From Tritrichomonas musculus (taxonomy: Eukaryota > Parabasalia > Tritrichomonadida > Tritrichomonadidae): a stretch of 64,000 nucleotides of DNA. Numbering within the stretch: position 1 is the stretch's first letter; each line of letters starts with the position of its first letter. A program made the position numbers and the translations under genes. Under the pieces are notes generated by a model that was not told the origin of the DNA, made no database searches, and worked only from the letters and a program-made list of their open reading frames with translations. The DNA is taken from the NCBI GenBank assembly GCA_039105265.1, contig JAPFFF010000007.1, forward strand, positions 806,001-870,000, given 5' to 3'. This document shows, one piece after another, positions 27,001 to 39,100 of the stretch.

Positions 27001-30000
27001 AGCTTTGAATGACCAGCTTCTTGTTATGGTTCAAATAAATGGACAATCAGAACGAAATTTATATTTCCCGCGAATTTTCCTACAACAAGGAATTCTTCGT
27101 GGTTCAATCGGCGGAATTTCTGCAAAATCAGCTGATATTGAAAACCCGTCTCTTCTTGGAAGCGTCGGTGTTTTCAAGCCACTCGACAATGATGATTTAA
27201 GTCGTCTTTATGAGCTCGGTCCTTGTGTAGAGTCAATGACGAGTGTCAAACCGTTGGCATTTTTTGTCCCTCATGAACATTCAGGCATTCTTTCGTTGAA
27301 AGAAAATTCAATTCATGACTTTGTTGATGCAGAAAGCAAAGTCACAATTTTGACAGACTCTGTTCGATATTTCCATTACATTCCATTCTGTGATGTCCTT
27401 ATTTCGAAATGTGGAATCAACACAATTTTGCCACTTTTTGCACAACTAGGAATGAAGTTTTCAAATGGTGAAAATTTCACCAATCTCGCCTCAATTTCAA
27501 TTGAAATTCTGCAAAACATGCTTTCTTTGAGTGAGAAAGCACAACATAATTTCTACGAATGTGACGGCTTCCTTATTTTGAATCATCTTCTAATGAAGGC
27601 CGACGATTCTATTCTTAGTTACTCAATTTATAATCAGTTCTTCAATCTTTTCAACGAAATTTCTGACGTTCATTTGAAAAAGCAAATTTTCGATGTAATT
27701 TTGATGAATGTTGGTTTGTGGATGAAATGTGATGCTGAAAACCATCGCCGAATTCTTCGTCATTGGTCTAAATCGCTTGTTCCAACATTCAATGAGATAG
27801 CAATTCAAGTTCGTTCTTTTTCGTGGATGTTGAGCGCGCTTCGCGCTTATTATTGGTACAATCCAATTGAGACCAACATTGCAATCAATGAGAAACGGTG
27901 CCGAAATCAGGCGTCGTTCAATGTCAAAGATTGCCGAAATTCGATAATGAACATTGCTGAATTCATTTCGAGTGTGAAATTTGATGATGACGACTTTGTT
28001 GATTTGATCAGTCACATTTTGACATGCACTGACCATGAGCAAATTGTTGATCTTCTTTCTCTTCTTTCGAAGCTGATTCGAGATCATAAAGAAATATTTC
28101 TTAACTTGAGCCATTCAACGAAATTGGTTCCGCTTCTTCAATACTTGCTCAATATAAGCAACGTCCCAGTCATCAGTTCAGCATTGTCAACAATTTGCGA
28201 TGCCCATTATTACCAGATTTTCAATGAATTTCCAATCGACATTCATATCGATATAATTCTTCATAACATCGTGCCACAAATGGCGAATAAGGCGATGTTG
28301 AAGAATTTAATTGAATTGGCTGAGAAAATTCCAGAATCATTCCCAATTTGCTCGTGGGTTGCAATGAACATTGGCGATGAAGGAATTCGAGCAATGTTGA
28401 AAAAGTTAAAGCCAAATGTAAACTTCACAAAAAGTGAGTTTTGGTCATTTTATGCGGTTGTTGGTTTGTATAAAGGAGATCAAAAGCTTCGACGTTATTT
28501 GTCACGCTTTTTGATCAAATGTTCAATGAATGGAACAATGGAATCTTTAATTGCTTCAATTGAAGTCATTGGAAGAGCTCTAGAAGAAAATTCAGACGCA
28601 ATCAAACACACTCTTCTTCTTGAATATGGAAAACTAATCAAGAGGGAGTCATTGAAGACAACTGATAATTATTTCGCACTTGTCAAGCATTATTTATTCT
28701 TTAGACTTGATAATTACAGCAGTCCAGCACTTCAAGAATTATATGAAAATTCACCTTTCGTTGATTCATCATTAGATATTCTCGATTCTTTTGAGTCTTC
28801 TCCTTTGTCTCCAATCGCTTCTCCAACGAAGCCTAAAAGAAGCAGAAATAATATGCAGCCAAGATCACCACAAAGCAAACTTCCAAAACCTTTAAATTCT
28901 CCTTCTCCGTCACCTAAGAAAAGTGGAAATAGAAGAGCAAATAACCGAGATCGTCGAAGGTCTTCTCGTCATTCTCTTCATCCGAATGCAATTTTGTGCT
29001 CAGAAACAGAAGAAGATTATAATTCTCCTCTCCTCGCACAAAGAGCTCTTGCTTGTCTCAATCCAATTTCTCAAATTTCACAAACAAATGAATCATTCAA
29101 AGCAAGAAGGACTTCCTTATTCACTGTTGGAAGGAAACCTGTTGAAAACGATTCTGTTAACAATTCACCAGACAATAAAATGGCAAAAATTGAATTGATG
29201 CCAGCTGATCTTGATGATAAAATAAAATCAGTTGCACAACAAGAATTTAAATATTCATTCGGAATTCGAATGAATCGAAAACAAGAATGGCTCGACTTCG
29301 ATTTGGCTGAACAAGCCTTTGATTTATATCTTGAAAACAAAATTGATAAATACGATGAAATAGCAGCATTAATTGCATCATTCCTAGGAATTTGGAAGCC
29401 AGAAATAATCAGCCAAATTGACTACAATCATAATAAAATATATTCTTTACTTGATCATTTCTTAATTCATCGAAACAATAAAAGAATTCTTTCTTGCCCA
29501 CTTTTTGAAACAGAACAAATCGCTTTCAGCATCTTCCAATCATTTGAAACAAGCGGATCAAGCCTCTACAAAGCTGCACCTCTTCGTTTATTGAAGCATT
29601 TCATCAAGTATCAAAGATCGAACAGCGAAAAAGCTTACGATATTTTCTCAATGATTTCAACAGAGCTCGTTTCATTGTCAACAAATCATATCGCTGACTT
29701 CACCGACTCAATCGGCAACCAGAAGAACAATTATGCACGTTTGTGGAATCGTTTCTGGTCATGCGTGACAATCGAAAGAGCTCCGTGGCATAAAAGTCTT
29801 CCGCCAAGTTACATCAAGCAACAATACTTCAAGAGAGACGACTCATTTTGTTTCTCATTCTGTCCGATGAAGATGAAACAAAACAAAAACTTTTGCGATC
29901 ACATGGACGCGTCCTTCCTTCGTGAAGGCGGCAATTACAAGACAGCCAAAGATTTGTACGAGAAGTACAAAGAAGAATTGAAGAAGCAATATGAAGAAAA

Positions 30001-32506
30001 AGCGCCAGTTGAACTTCTTGAAATTGTTGAAGAAGAAAATCACACAAATGATGAAATAAACTTTGATTTCGAAAGTATCGGAAGCAGCAACAACAACAAC
30101 AACATTAAACAAAACATTGTACAACAACAAAGATGCATTGTTGAACTTCCTTGTGAAATCATTCATGTGAATAGAAAGAGAAAAGCAACTTTTTCATTGT
30201 TAAGTGATATGATCATCATCACGAAAGAAAAGAATAAGAAAACATTCATCGTCCTTTTGAAAGAAATCTCAATGATTCTCTTCAGAACTCATTTGAATCA
30301 TCCAACCGCAATTGAATTTTTCTTGTCAAACGGTTTTTCTTATTTAATCAACTTTTTCGAGGTCAAATCGATTCCAATCATTCGTTCTTTCTCGTACTTG
30401 AATCAATCACGAATTCATTTCACACAAAATACAGATAATTTCGGCCTGTTCTTCAAAAATTTGCCATACACGCAAGACTGGATCAACCGAAAAATCTCGA
30501 ATTTTGAATACTTGATGAAATTGAACGTTTTCAGTGGTAGAACGTTTAATGACCCTTCGCAGTATCCAATCATGCCATGGATCATTAAAGACTACGAATC
30601 GAAAGTTCTCGATCTGACGAATCCAGAAACATTCCGTGATCTGTCAAAACCGGTCGGGGCACTGAATGAGGGACGCCTTTTTGACCTCAAGGCGAAAATG
30701 GGATCTTTGTCAGAAATTGGTATCAAACCTTATCTTTACAGCAGCGGAGCAATAAATCCACTGTCAACTTACTTGTTCATGTTGAGGGTTGAGCCGTTTA
30801 CTACGTTACACATTGACTTGCAGAGTGGAAGATTTGATCATGCTGCGAGATTGTTTAATTCAATTCCTATCGCTTTCAAATTGGCAATGAGAAATCCAAA
30901 CGATTACAGAGAAATAATTCCTGAATTCTTCTATTTGACCGAGTTCTTGGAAAATAAGAATCATTTCGATATTGGTACTTTTAATGGTAAAGATATAAAT
31001 AGCGTTGAGCTGCCAAATTGGGCTTCAAATCCATTCGAATTTGTGTATCTTCACAGAAAGGCACTGGAAAGCGATTACGTATCTGATAACTTGAATAAAT
31101 GGATTGATTTGATATGGGGAGAAAAACAACGTGGACAAAAAGCGGTGAATGCTGATAATACTTATATGCCATATATGTACGATGATATTTGGGATGATGA
31201 GAATAATCTTCAAGATCTCGCTCAAAGAGCCCAAATTGAATCTGTTTTAACACATGTAGGACAAATCCCTCATCAGCTCTTCCAAAAGCCACATCCACAA
31301 AGAAATCCAGTTCAATTAAATAACATGCTTTCCAATCTACTTGAAAGTCCGACCAAATATGAATTGAATTTCAAAATAATTATATCATCGATTTTTATTA
31401 ATCAATTGTCATCCAAGATTAAAATATATTCCATCGATAATTATGGCAATAGTTCAACTACAGTGTGCTCAATTGAGTCGATCAAAAAGAGCCTCATAAA
31501 GCTCAAAACAAAAGGAAATAAAGGTCGATCAAATTTGGCCTTTTCTAATCGTTCAATGAGTGATTATATGCTCAATCTTACTCCAAACAAGAGGGTTGAG
31601 AGAGCCTGCTCGGATGGTGTCACGAGCCCCATATTTCAATGCATTCCATTTGATGAAGTGATGTCATCATCAGTGGTCACTTCATCTAAAAAGAAAATTT
31701 CAAAGTTCATTCAAATTTTCAATAGCACCATTCAAAAGTACATCTACTCATTCAATAATGAGTTGTCAACATTGTTTATCGTCGGCTCAAACAACAACAA
31801 CACCGAAATTCATCAAATTCATTTCACTGATGAATTCAGCAATGAAGAGACACTTTTAATGAGTCAGCCAGACAACGTCGTTTGCATTGCTACTGACAAA
31901 GAATGGCTGGCAACTGCGAACACGGATGCCGTTGTCACTCTTTATAAGATCGAAGAAGTGAAAAAACAAATCAAGCACAAATTGACGTTTCCTTCTTACA
32001 CATCATCAATTTCGTGCATTTCAATCAGCTCTGAATTTCATTCATTGGTTTTCGGAACAAGAGACGGTTGCCTGTTGTTCTGCTCTTTGACAAATGGAAC
32101 GATAACAAAGATAATTAATTTGAAAGATAAAAGAAGGCCGGTGTCGTTGCTGATCACTCCTTCTTGGGGATTCGTTGTCGTCTTCGAAACTGAGATTTCT
32201 GACGGTTTCTTGAAGTACTTCGTTGAAGTGTTTTCAATTAATGGCGAAATTATTCGCGAAAAACAAATTGAAAGTGAAATCGTGTCGTGGAGTTCTTTCA
32301 GAAATGAAAAAGGTTTCGATTTCTTGATTTGCGCAAATGCCAAAAACGAGTGCTACATCTGCGAGGCTTTTTATTTGAATAACTTGGATAAGCCATTCTT
32401 CATTTCTCCTTCAAAAGTTGCCGCATTGTCATTCTTAAGTGGTGAATCAGTGGCATCAATAACAACGCATAAAGGAGAATTTATAGTAGTTCCTGTTGAT
32501 TTGTAA
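24062..32506 (+). CDS. Large BEACH/WD40 protein (LRBA/neurobeachin/Lvs type), 2814 aa
   Basis: Complete BEACH-family scaffold for vesicle and lysosome-related traffic. Order: helical armadillo-like region (1 to about 880); concanavalin-A-like domain (about 886-1051, FTFSFWIFINSEN and LHKWCFVSV); a second long helical region with a basic Ser/Pro-rich disordered insert (about 1580-1720); pre-BEACH signature IERAPWHKSLPPSY near 1905; PH-like domain (about 2026-2133); BEACH domain (about 2137-2376) with TQDWINRKISNFEYLMKLN, YPIMPWIIKDY, FRDLSKPVGALN, SGRFDHAARLF, IPEFFYLTEFL and LPNWASNPFEFVYLHRKALE; and WD40-like repeats to the end (about 2600-2814, CLLFCSLTNGTITKIINL). Every classical BEACH block is intact. 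The last ~90 residues before the stop are WD-like too. It is collinear with the partial gene at the left edge but clearly diverged, so they are paralogues. Confidence 0.95.
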   Translation: MQEILSTNKICSLILASKSPSLGKENIQTNNTNGKQTISQKLLTDHISSSQLRNIQKQLQTEKSFSEILSPYRQLIAFNIPELFLNRFNTKNIKYDNTTIQYDFLVLMNSYIHVCMDFERLDFDKSISILHSLNNFRLNFLGNSNKKQCHIITSAFYHLYMCCLAQFNSNNNSMERLVPIVTEFFIQPSLLFIESPQGSHIYKIQNEQVFEMLSETIKVIVKPNERLFNPLTAQFVSLIDSLVLQIGKNFPIQYLKSILQMSSGAISGLDSTALVFLSHISNIIDSDSISSYLTLLPFSILSYIENYNNDNKPIIEIKYPRNTPVQCMNKTSYFYPENSFIKSVFVDSIDLSNYIAFPDLIPIDNILPKEILIKISLIGKVAVSNINLTNSFIQNIPKVFQAFNHSAHALDAYASLLVLIKEIEENVKFQISIPIDLILNQVCFNPLITVFSFTKNSKTDNLEYQSSWKIINTLRSITVDLIVKQGVNQMQTVLYNTMLYPEMFAEIIHRFLNVQGLLKVEKKDISLLSQTIMSPMIYYQHFANNEGEESEEEKEEIESIRQARLSIIFFLNNLLSQPELASQFFEDQFFVESLLSHLYEKPVRPSVIAHLTNYLTQKEAIQNTLVINQIVLIAKNSIKELNILDSISLLNNLLSVINKAILMNSSFMPLFKPIIPDLCKGVVNLQKHEDSDNLLYNIIQFLTLTATNNSITNPHLNALEKAIMNIFEDGPNPTLFGKIVQLIAGQSLSSLHPSFTIRNPKALRLLVAVFKSSPILPDAFSFIAKLFQHSIKNCEEAHRGEFDIYLMNFLDQYRNDDTFPITTFASALSLFMLISTNISSVSVVHSFISLLSPIDGRIIPHFQKLLVKSLSSMIPTLHKRPLSSLPLSSKTKFTFKGLKGEMFQGGFTFSFWIFINSENPNYVQQIISIEDIAGKRYAINITSANIQILFEDTEKQYWAKNDEKVPLHKWCFVSVTAEESALNDQLLVMVQINGQSERNLYFPRIFLQQGILRGSIGGISAKSADIENPSLLGSVGVFKPLDNDDLSRLYELGPCVESMTSVKPLAFFVPHEHSGILSLKENSIHDFVDAESKVTILTDSVRYFHYIPFCDVLISKCGINTILPLFAQLGMKFSNGENFTNLASISIEILQNMLSLSEKAQHNFYECDGFLILNHLLMKADDSILSYSIYNQFFNLFNEISDVHLKKQIFDVILMNVGLWMKCDAENHRRILRHWSKSLVPTFNEIAIQVRSFSWMLSALRAYYWYNPIETNIAINEKRCRNQASFNVKDCRNSIMNIAEFISSVKFDDDDFVDLISHILTCTDHEQIVDLLSLLSKLIRDHKEIFLNLSHSTKLVPLLQYLLNISNVPVISSALSTICDAHYYQIFNEFPIDIHIDIILHNIVPQMANKAMLKNLIELAEKIPESFPICSWVAMNIGDEGIRAMLKKLKPNVNFTKSEFWSFYAVVGLYKGDQKLRRYLSRFLIKCSMNGTMESLIASIEVIGRALEENSDAIKHTLLLEYGKLIKRESLKTTDNYFALVKHYLFFRLDNYSSPALQELYENSPFVDSSLDILDSFESSPLSPIASPTKPKRSRNNMQPRSPQSKLPKPLNSPSPSPKKSGNRRANNRDRRRSSRHSLHPNAILCSETEEDYNSPLLAQRALACLNPISQISQTNESFKARRTSLFTVGRKPVENDSVNNSPDNKMAKIELMPADLDDKIKSVAQQEFKYSFGIRMNRKQEWLDFDLAEQAFDLYLENKIDKYDEIAALIASFLGIWKPEIISQIDYNHNKIYSLLDHFLIHRNNKRILSCPLFETEQIAFSIFQSFETSGSSLYKAAPLRLLKHFIKYQRSNSEKAYDIFSMISTELVSLSTNHIADFTDSIGNQKNNYARLWNRFWSCVTIERAPWHKSLPPSYIKQQYFKRDDSFCFSFCPMKMKQNKNFCDHMDASFLREGGNYKTAKDLYEKYKEELKKQYEEKAPVELLEIVEEENHTNDEINFDFESIGSSNNNNNIKQNIVQQQRCIVELPCEIIHVNRKRKATFSLLSDMIIITKEKNKKTFIVLLKEISMILFRTHLNHPTAIEFFLSNGFSYLINFFEVKSIPIIRSFSYLNQSRIHFTQNTDNFGLFFKNLPYTQDWINRKISNFEYLMKLNVFSGRTFNDPSQYPIMPWIIKDYESKVLDLTNPETFRDLSKPVGALNEGRLFDLKAKMGSLSEIGIKPYLYSSGAINPLSTYLFMLRVEPFTTLHIDLQSGRFDHAARLFNSIPIAFKLAMRNPNDYREIIPEFFYLTEFLENKNHFDIGTFNGKDINSVELPNWASNPFEFVYLHRKALESDYVSDNLNKWIDLIWGEKQRGQKAVNADNTYMPYMYDDIWDDENNLQDLAQRAQIESVLTHVGQIPHQLFQKPHPQRNPVQLNNMLSNLLESPTKYELNFKIIISSIFINQLSSKIKIYSIDNYGNSSTTVCSIESIKKSLIKLKTKGNKGRSNLAFSNRSMSDYMLNLTPNKRVERACSDGVTSPIFQCIPFDEVMSSSVVTSSKKKISKFIQIFNSTIQKYIYSFNNELSTLFIVGSNNNNTEIHQIHFTDEFSNEETLLMSQPDNVVCIATDKEWLATANTDAVVTLYKIEEVKKQIKHKLTFPSYTSSISCISISSEFHSLVFGTRDGCLLFCSLTNGTITKIINLKDKRRPVSLLITPSWGFVVVFETEISDGFLKYFVEVFSINGEIIREKQIESEIVSWSSFRNEKGFDFLICANAKNECYICEAFYLNNLDKPFFISPSKVAALSFLSGESVASITTHKGEFIVVPVDL

Positions 32507-33116
32507 AAAAAATTATTATTAATAATAATAAATATAACCTATTTTATATTTTTCCTTCTTCTTTCTTTGGATTGATTGTTCATTTAGTAAATAGTTTAGT
32601 TTTATTTATCAATATTGATTTTTTTTTTTTTTCTTTCTTTAGATTGCTTTATTAATAACTACATCATTTTTTCAAATATGAATATATTTAATGATCAATT
32701 CCTTTGCTTGAAAAGGAATTGATTTCAATGTAAACTGTTTTTCATTTTTGAATACAATTCAATTTTCAATTTATTATTGAAAATCAATAATTTTCTTTCA
32801 AAATTGAGATGATTATTCAATACTATTCAGAAAAAATGTGTTGTATGCCAAAATGACTCGCAGTTTATTTGATGAGTTACATGAAGAAAAATACATTTTT
32901 AATTTAAATTTTTTGATAAACAATTTCAATGTATTTATTATATACTTATAAAACATACTTGAAATCAAAATTGATTAACAAAAAGTTACACATAAATTCA
33001 AATACTTTTTCACCACACTATATTTGATGAGTTGCATGAAGAAAAAAAAATACAATTTTTTAATTTAATTTTTTATGATAAACAATAATTTTTTTAATAT
33101 AATATATATAAATATT
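32507..33116. other. Convergent spacer with a direct repeat
   Basis: 610 bp between the convergent BEACH and Sel1 genes. It holds an imperfect direct repeat: TATTTGATGAGTTACATGAAG at 32866 and TATTTGATGAGTTGCATGAAG at 33021 begin blocks of about 65-80 bp that match through ATAAACAAT. There is a poly-T tract near 32620. No gene seen. Confidence 0.6.
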
Positions 33117-36100
33117 TTATATTTTAATTGCTAATTCAGCATGGAAGAGATCTGATTCTTTAGCTTTATTACAAGCAGCCTCCAATTCGTCTATTTCTCT
33201 CATTTCCATTTTCGGAATCAGATCGCTTGGGTAAGGACACTCAGGCGAGTAAATCTTCCTTAAGTTGAGCACAGCGGTGTAGCAACCTTTTGCAGCTGCC
33301 TCAGTGAAAATAGAAATAGACATGAAAGGGCTTCCATCTATTGAATTTCCCTGAAACATTGCAACGGCATAATTATTGATTCCAGAAGGATTTCTATCAA
33401 TGTAAGCGACCTTGAAGTAATGCACGGCGTTCTTCATTGTCGATGAATTGTTGCTTGTCACAGAATTCTGCTGATTTTCAGTTGTGTACGAATTTGTTTT
33501 TGAATCAGGATTTGAAAACGACAATGATTTTTCAATTCCTTTGTAAAAACAATAACCGTAACAGTTTGTTCCAAAAGAGTCATTTGAATCGAACGATTCA
33601 TTAAAGAGAGCGAAAGCTTTATTTGTATCCTTTTCAATAAAGGTTGCTTCGTTATCACTCTCTTCATTTTGGCCTAAATAATAAAGACCAAGAACAGCAG
33701 CAGCTTTTTTCTTGAATCCATTTTCATAACTTTTTTTAATGTACTCAAAAGCTTTAACTTGATCTTTCTCAACTTCAATTCCATTACGAAGACACATTCC
33801 GTAATAGAAAGCGCATTTTGGATCGAATTCGGCCGCTTTTTGCAGATAAACAAATGATTCTTTCCTTGATATTTTCAAGTCGAAATCAAAAGATTCTTCA
33901 TCCGAATCATCATAAAAAATGGCATGTTCTTTATTGTCGTTGTTGTTGTCATTATTAATTGAGAGATAAAACGACGATGCAACTTTTGAAATAGCTTTTT
34001 TACTTCCTTTTGAAGCTGCTTCAAGAAGCATTTCCCCATTTTTCTCAAGGACGCTTATTTCGTACATTGCATCATTATTTCCTTTATCACAAGCTGCCTT
34101 CAAATGTCTGATTCCTTCTTCGAATCTTTGTTGATTTCCTAAAACAAAATCAGGCTGAATGATCATTTTTCCATATTCATATTGTGCATCGGTAAATCCT
34201 TGTTCAGCTGCCATTTTAAAGTATTTCAAAGCTCTACTTTCATCGCGTTCAATTCCTTGTCCTTTCATTAAACAAATGGCAAACAAGTATTGTGCTTCAG
34301 CATTTCCTGAATCAGCAATTAATTTGAAGTAATAAACAGCAAGTTTTTCATCTTTTTCAACATCGTTTGATTTAATCATGTTGAAACACATCTTGCCATA
34401 TGAAATACGAGCTTTGTCATTGCGAAGTCGAGCACTTCTCGAGATGTAATTAAAGTCGTTTGTTAATGTTCCAAACATGAACATTGCCTCAGCGTTGTTA
34501 TCACGATCAGCAACCAATTGGAAAGTCTTAATTGCTTTTGAGATGTCCTTCTTAATAAAGACGACATCTTCATTCTTTATATTTTTAATTTGAACTCCAT
34601 AAAACATCAAATAAGCAGTGCTTAACTGCGCTTCAGGCTGCAGCAAATTAGCAGCTTTTTCAAGAAGTTCAAAACCTTCTTTAATTTCTTTACTTTCATG
34701 CTCATTAAAAGAAGATAATGAATTATCATTGGTAATGAGTTGTGTTAGTTCTGTTTTATAGTTGTAAAGAATGATTTCCGAGAGTTTAAAAAGACCTGTT
34801 TTGTTTCCTTTGTCTTTCGATTGTGTGAAGTATTCTTTGGCTTTCTTGAAGTCTTTCTCAAAGCCAATGCCTTTCATGTAAAGCTCGCCAAGCTTCCAAA
34901 GTCCGTCCGAGTTTCCTAGCTCAAGTGCTGATCGCATGATGTACTTCTTGCCTTCTTCAATCTGGTTCATCTTGTCAATTAGAATGGAGCCATACATGAA
35001 CTCTGAGTTGCCATTGAGCGTCTTGTGATTGGCACACAACTTGGCTAGAAAGTCAACGGCTGTGCTGATGTCTTTCTGGAATCCACCGTGGCCTTCAATG
35101 AGGCACTTAACGTAGTTGTTGATTCCGCGGTGGTTGCCTTTCTCCGCTGATAACTTGAAGAAGTGGAGGGCAGCTTTCCAGTCTTTCTTCTTGAAAAACA
35201 TGCCTGAAAGAAGATACTCACCAAGGCGGCACTGGGCTGTGGAGTGGCCATTGTTGGCTGCAGTTATCAGATACTCAAGCGCCTTCTTCTTATGCCTAAC
35301 AAACACATAAGAGCTAGAATTACCACAATTATTTCCATTAACATTAACACTAAAACCATCATTAAAATTATTATTATCATCATTATCGTTATTATTATCG
35401 TTATTATTATCGTTATTATTATCGTTATTATCATTGTTATTATTGTTGTTGTTATCATTGTCATTATTATCGTTATTATTATTGTTATTGTTTTCATTAT
35501 AATTATTATTATTGTCATTGTTATCATTATCATTATTGATATTATTTTTGCTGCTTTCATTATTATTATTATTGTTATTGTTATCGCTTTCATTATCATT
35601 ATTATTATTGTTATTGTTATCGCTTTCATTATCATTATTATTATTGTTATTGTTGTTGGTTTGGTTTTTATTGCTTGGAACATTTGAGAGTGATGATGTT
35701 TGCGATTTGAACTTCCTTTTGTCGATCATTACTCCATTCATGAGCATTTTAAAGACTTGGTATTGAGCGTTCATGTCGTTGTATTTCGTTGCCAAGTTGA
35801 TGAAAATTGAGAGCGCCTTCAGCTGGTCGATTTCGCATCCTATTCCTCTCATCAGGCAGTTTGCATAGCACCAAGCGCCAGACAAGTTTCCGTTCTCATA
35901 ACTCTGTTTAAACAGCATGAAAGCAGTGACTCTATTCTTCTTCATTCTGTCCAAATTCAAGCAGTTCGAATTACCATTGTCATCATCAGAAACGGCTGGC
36001 TTAGTCTTAGCCAAATAATTAGCGTAACAAACTTTTCCAGAAGGGTTTCCAAGGTTGCTTGATTTCTCGAAAAGACAAAAAGCTTCTCTTTCATTTTTAG

Positions 36101-39100
36101 CGACCAAGAAACCGTCACGTAAAAGAGTTCCGAACTTCCACAAACCGTCGGAATCATTCAACAAACTTGACGTCTTCAACAAGTCGATTGCAATGTCGTT
36201 ATTCAACGTCATCGTGTCGAAAAAGTTGTCGAAAAGAAGCGAAGAGAACTTGTACATTACGTAAGAATCATCATACATTTTAGGCTCAAGATAAGATCTC
36301 AATTGAATTTGATCTTTCATCTCAACCAATGTGTTAATCAGCATTACTTGAGACAATTTAAATCCTTTGTCAGCCGACAAACGAAGGAAGTTCAAAGCCA
36401 GTGATTTATCTTCTTTAATTCCTTGTCCAAGCATCAACATTCTTCCGTAGTAATACTCAGCAGCACGATCTTTGTTGTATGCGTTATCTTTCAAGTAATT
36501 AATGGCCATTTTAAATTCACCAAGATTATAAAAATAGATGCCTAAAGCTGTCTTTGACAAAGAGTGATTTTTTTCAAATGCCAAATACTTCAAGAATGAA
36601 AGACCATCACAAACCAGATCAGGATAAGTTAATGCTATAACTGAATAGAAATATAAAGAAATATCAAGTCCTTCTAATCCTGCCCTCAAGAACAAATCCA
36701 TGGCTTCTTTGTAATGTCTCTTGTCATTCACTTTTATTTCATCAATTGAAACGTTATAAAAAATGTTCTTCTTATTGTCATTAATATCATCTTTCTCAAA
36801 CAGCAAGTTATACGCATAACGAAACATTCCACAGAGACTTCCAGCATCGCTGCTCTGACGTAGATGACAAAATGCTTCATAATTCAATTTTTCGATGGTT
36901 TTTTGGTCAGCCAAACGTTGACTCAATTTTGTTCTATTGAAAATTGTTGGATTCAACAAAAGTGAGCCTGCCTTGTAACGATAGGAAGGGTTATTGAAAT
37001 AAACCATTGATTTTATAATCTCTATTGAATCAACGAAATGAACTTCAATAAATGAATTCTTAATTAATATGTAACCGATAAAAACCGTCCCATGTGGTTC
37101 AATTTCGAAATATTTTGGAATTTCTTTGGTTTTTGAATAAAAAGTGACAATACAATTCGTTTTATCATCAATTCTTATTGTTTTAATTTTGTTGCTTTCA
37201 TTACTCACGTAGAATGCATTCCTCTTCACACATTTCATTAGATACTTTATCGCCAAAGACGTGTCTTTTGGCATGAATTCATTGCCATTCATTGTCAATG
37301 TTTCATACAAAAATTTTCCACACAAAAAGCAAGCTTCACACAAACCGTTATCCGCAGCTTCACGAATTAAAGCCAATCCATTTTTAACTTGTATTTTCCC
37401 ATCAATTTTCCCATATAAAAGTGCCTTTCCATATTTAAATTTCGCATACATATTTGACGTTTTTGACAACTTAGAAAGATCATTGAAATCTTTCCTTTTT
37501 GAAGCGATTTTAATCATTGAAAATTCATCGCCAAGTTTGGCTGCTTCTCCCATCAAGTAGTCAACAATATTCGGATCTTTGCTAACAATCCATCCATTTT
37601 TAAAGAAGATACTCAATTCAATAAAAGTTTGAGGCGAATTAAACTTTCCTGCAGCAATATTGAACAAATTGAAAGCCTTTTCAAATTCTCCTTTCGACTT
37701 CAGTAAAGTTCCGATGATGTTGTAGCCTTCCCTTGAATCATAATTGATCAATTTCTGACAATATTTGTCAGCTTCTTCGTATCTTCTCATGTTAATGAGA
37801 ACTTTTGAGTACATGGCAATTGCTCGAATGTAGTCAGAGTCGGCTGCAAGCTTCAATGAATCAATCTGAAATAAATCATTCGATTCTTGGATTTGGTAGC
37901 TCCTTTCAGCTGATAATTCTAAGGCCGCTTTTGCTTCTTTCTCCGTTTGTGAGTTAACTGTTGCTAGGAGCGGTTTGACAATAGATTCAATGTCATCACA
38001 TCCAGCCATCCCTGCTAGATTGAAAAAGTGGATTGCTCTCAAATTACTCTTCTTACAACCATGGCCAATTTTGTAATAATTTCCAATTGAAAACAAAGAA
38101 TTTTTGTCATTTAATCGCGCAGCATTGCTTACAAGTTCGAATTCTTTACCTGGTTTCAAATTGCCATAACCAGCAGCAATGATATGTGCTAGTTTTATTG
38201 TTGATTCTTTACTTCCACTTTTTGAGGCCCGTTCATAATATTCAATCGACTTTTTCATGTCAATTTTGGTCCCTTTTCCTTTCTCATATCGCTCGGCAAC
38301 TTCTTGAAGAGCTTTCGGATTGCTGTTTGAGTCGGCAATTTTAACAAAATTACGGAATATCTGAGCTTCTGAGGCTTCTGGAAGGTTGCCTGACTCGTAC
38401 ATGGAGGATAAAAGTAAACATGCATCTGTTGGATCATTATTTATAACTTGTTGGTAAAGGGTTCGTGATAGTGAATGTAGTTTAGCCTTTAAATGATAAA
38501 TATGAATGTCTTCTTTTGTTTCTTTCTCCATCTTCATTCGATCTGATAATGCACATTTGGCAAGATTGTAAAATGGAAATGGTTTCCCATTTGCCTTTAA
38601 TATTTTATTGAGTTCAGTCAAATTATCACGTGAGATCTTTTGTAAGTCAACAAATTCAAACATTTGAAGCGTTTCGATATCATAATTCTTACGACGATAA
38701 AATTCAATTGAAAATTTGTAGCAATCATCTGGAGTGATGGATCTGTGCCCAAGTTTGAAAACGTTTATTATAAAATCAATAGGAAGTTTTTCATAAAAAA
38801 GAGGGCAAGTTGCATATTTAACAATCTTTTTTGAAAAAAAATATTGAAAAGATGATATATCTTTTCTATTTGAATATTGTTTGTAAACATAAATAATAAC
38901 TTCGTCGTTTGTAAAATTTCCGGATATAAAATTTAGGCTAAATTGGGATAATTTATATAATAATAATTTTTGGCTTTGATCAAATAATTCAAATGCATAT
39001 TCTTTGGAAATTATAAGTTCACCTTCTTGAATAAAGGATATTATTGATTTGACTACTTCTGTTTTTTCATTTTCTGGAAATTCGATTTTAAAAGGATGTG

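Noticed and set aside
35244-35766. Ile/Val- and Leu/Ser-rich frames opposite the Asn tract
   Set aside because: They are alternate-frame readings of the ATT/GTT microsatellite inside the Sel1 gene.
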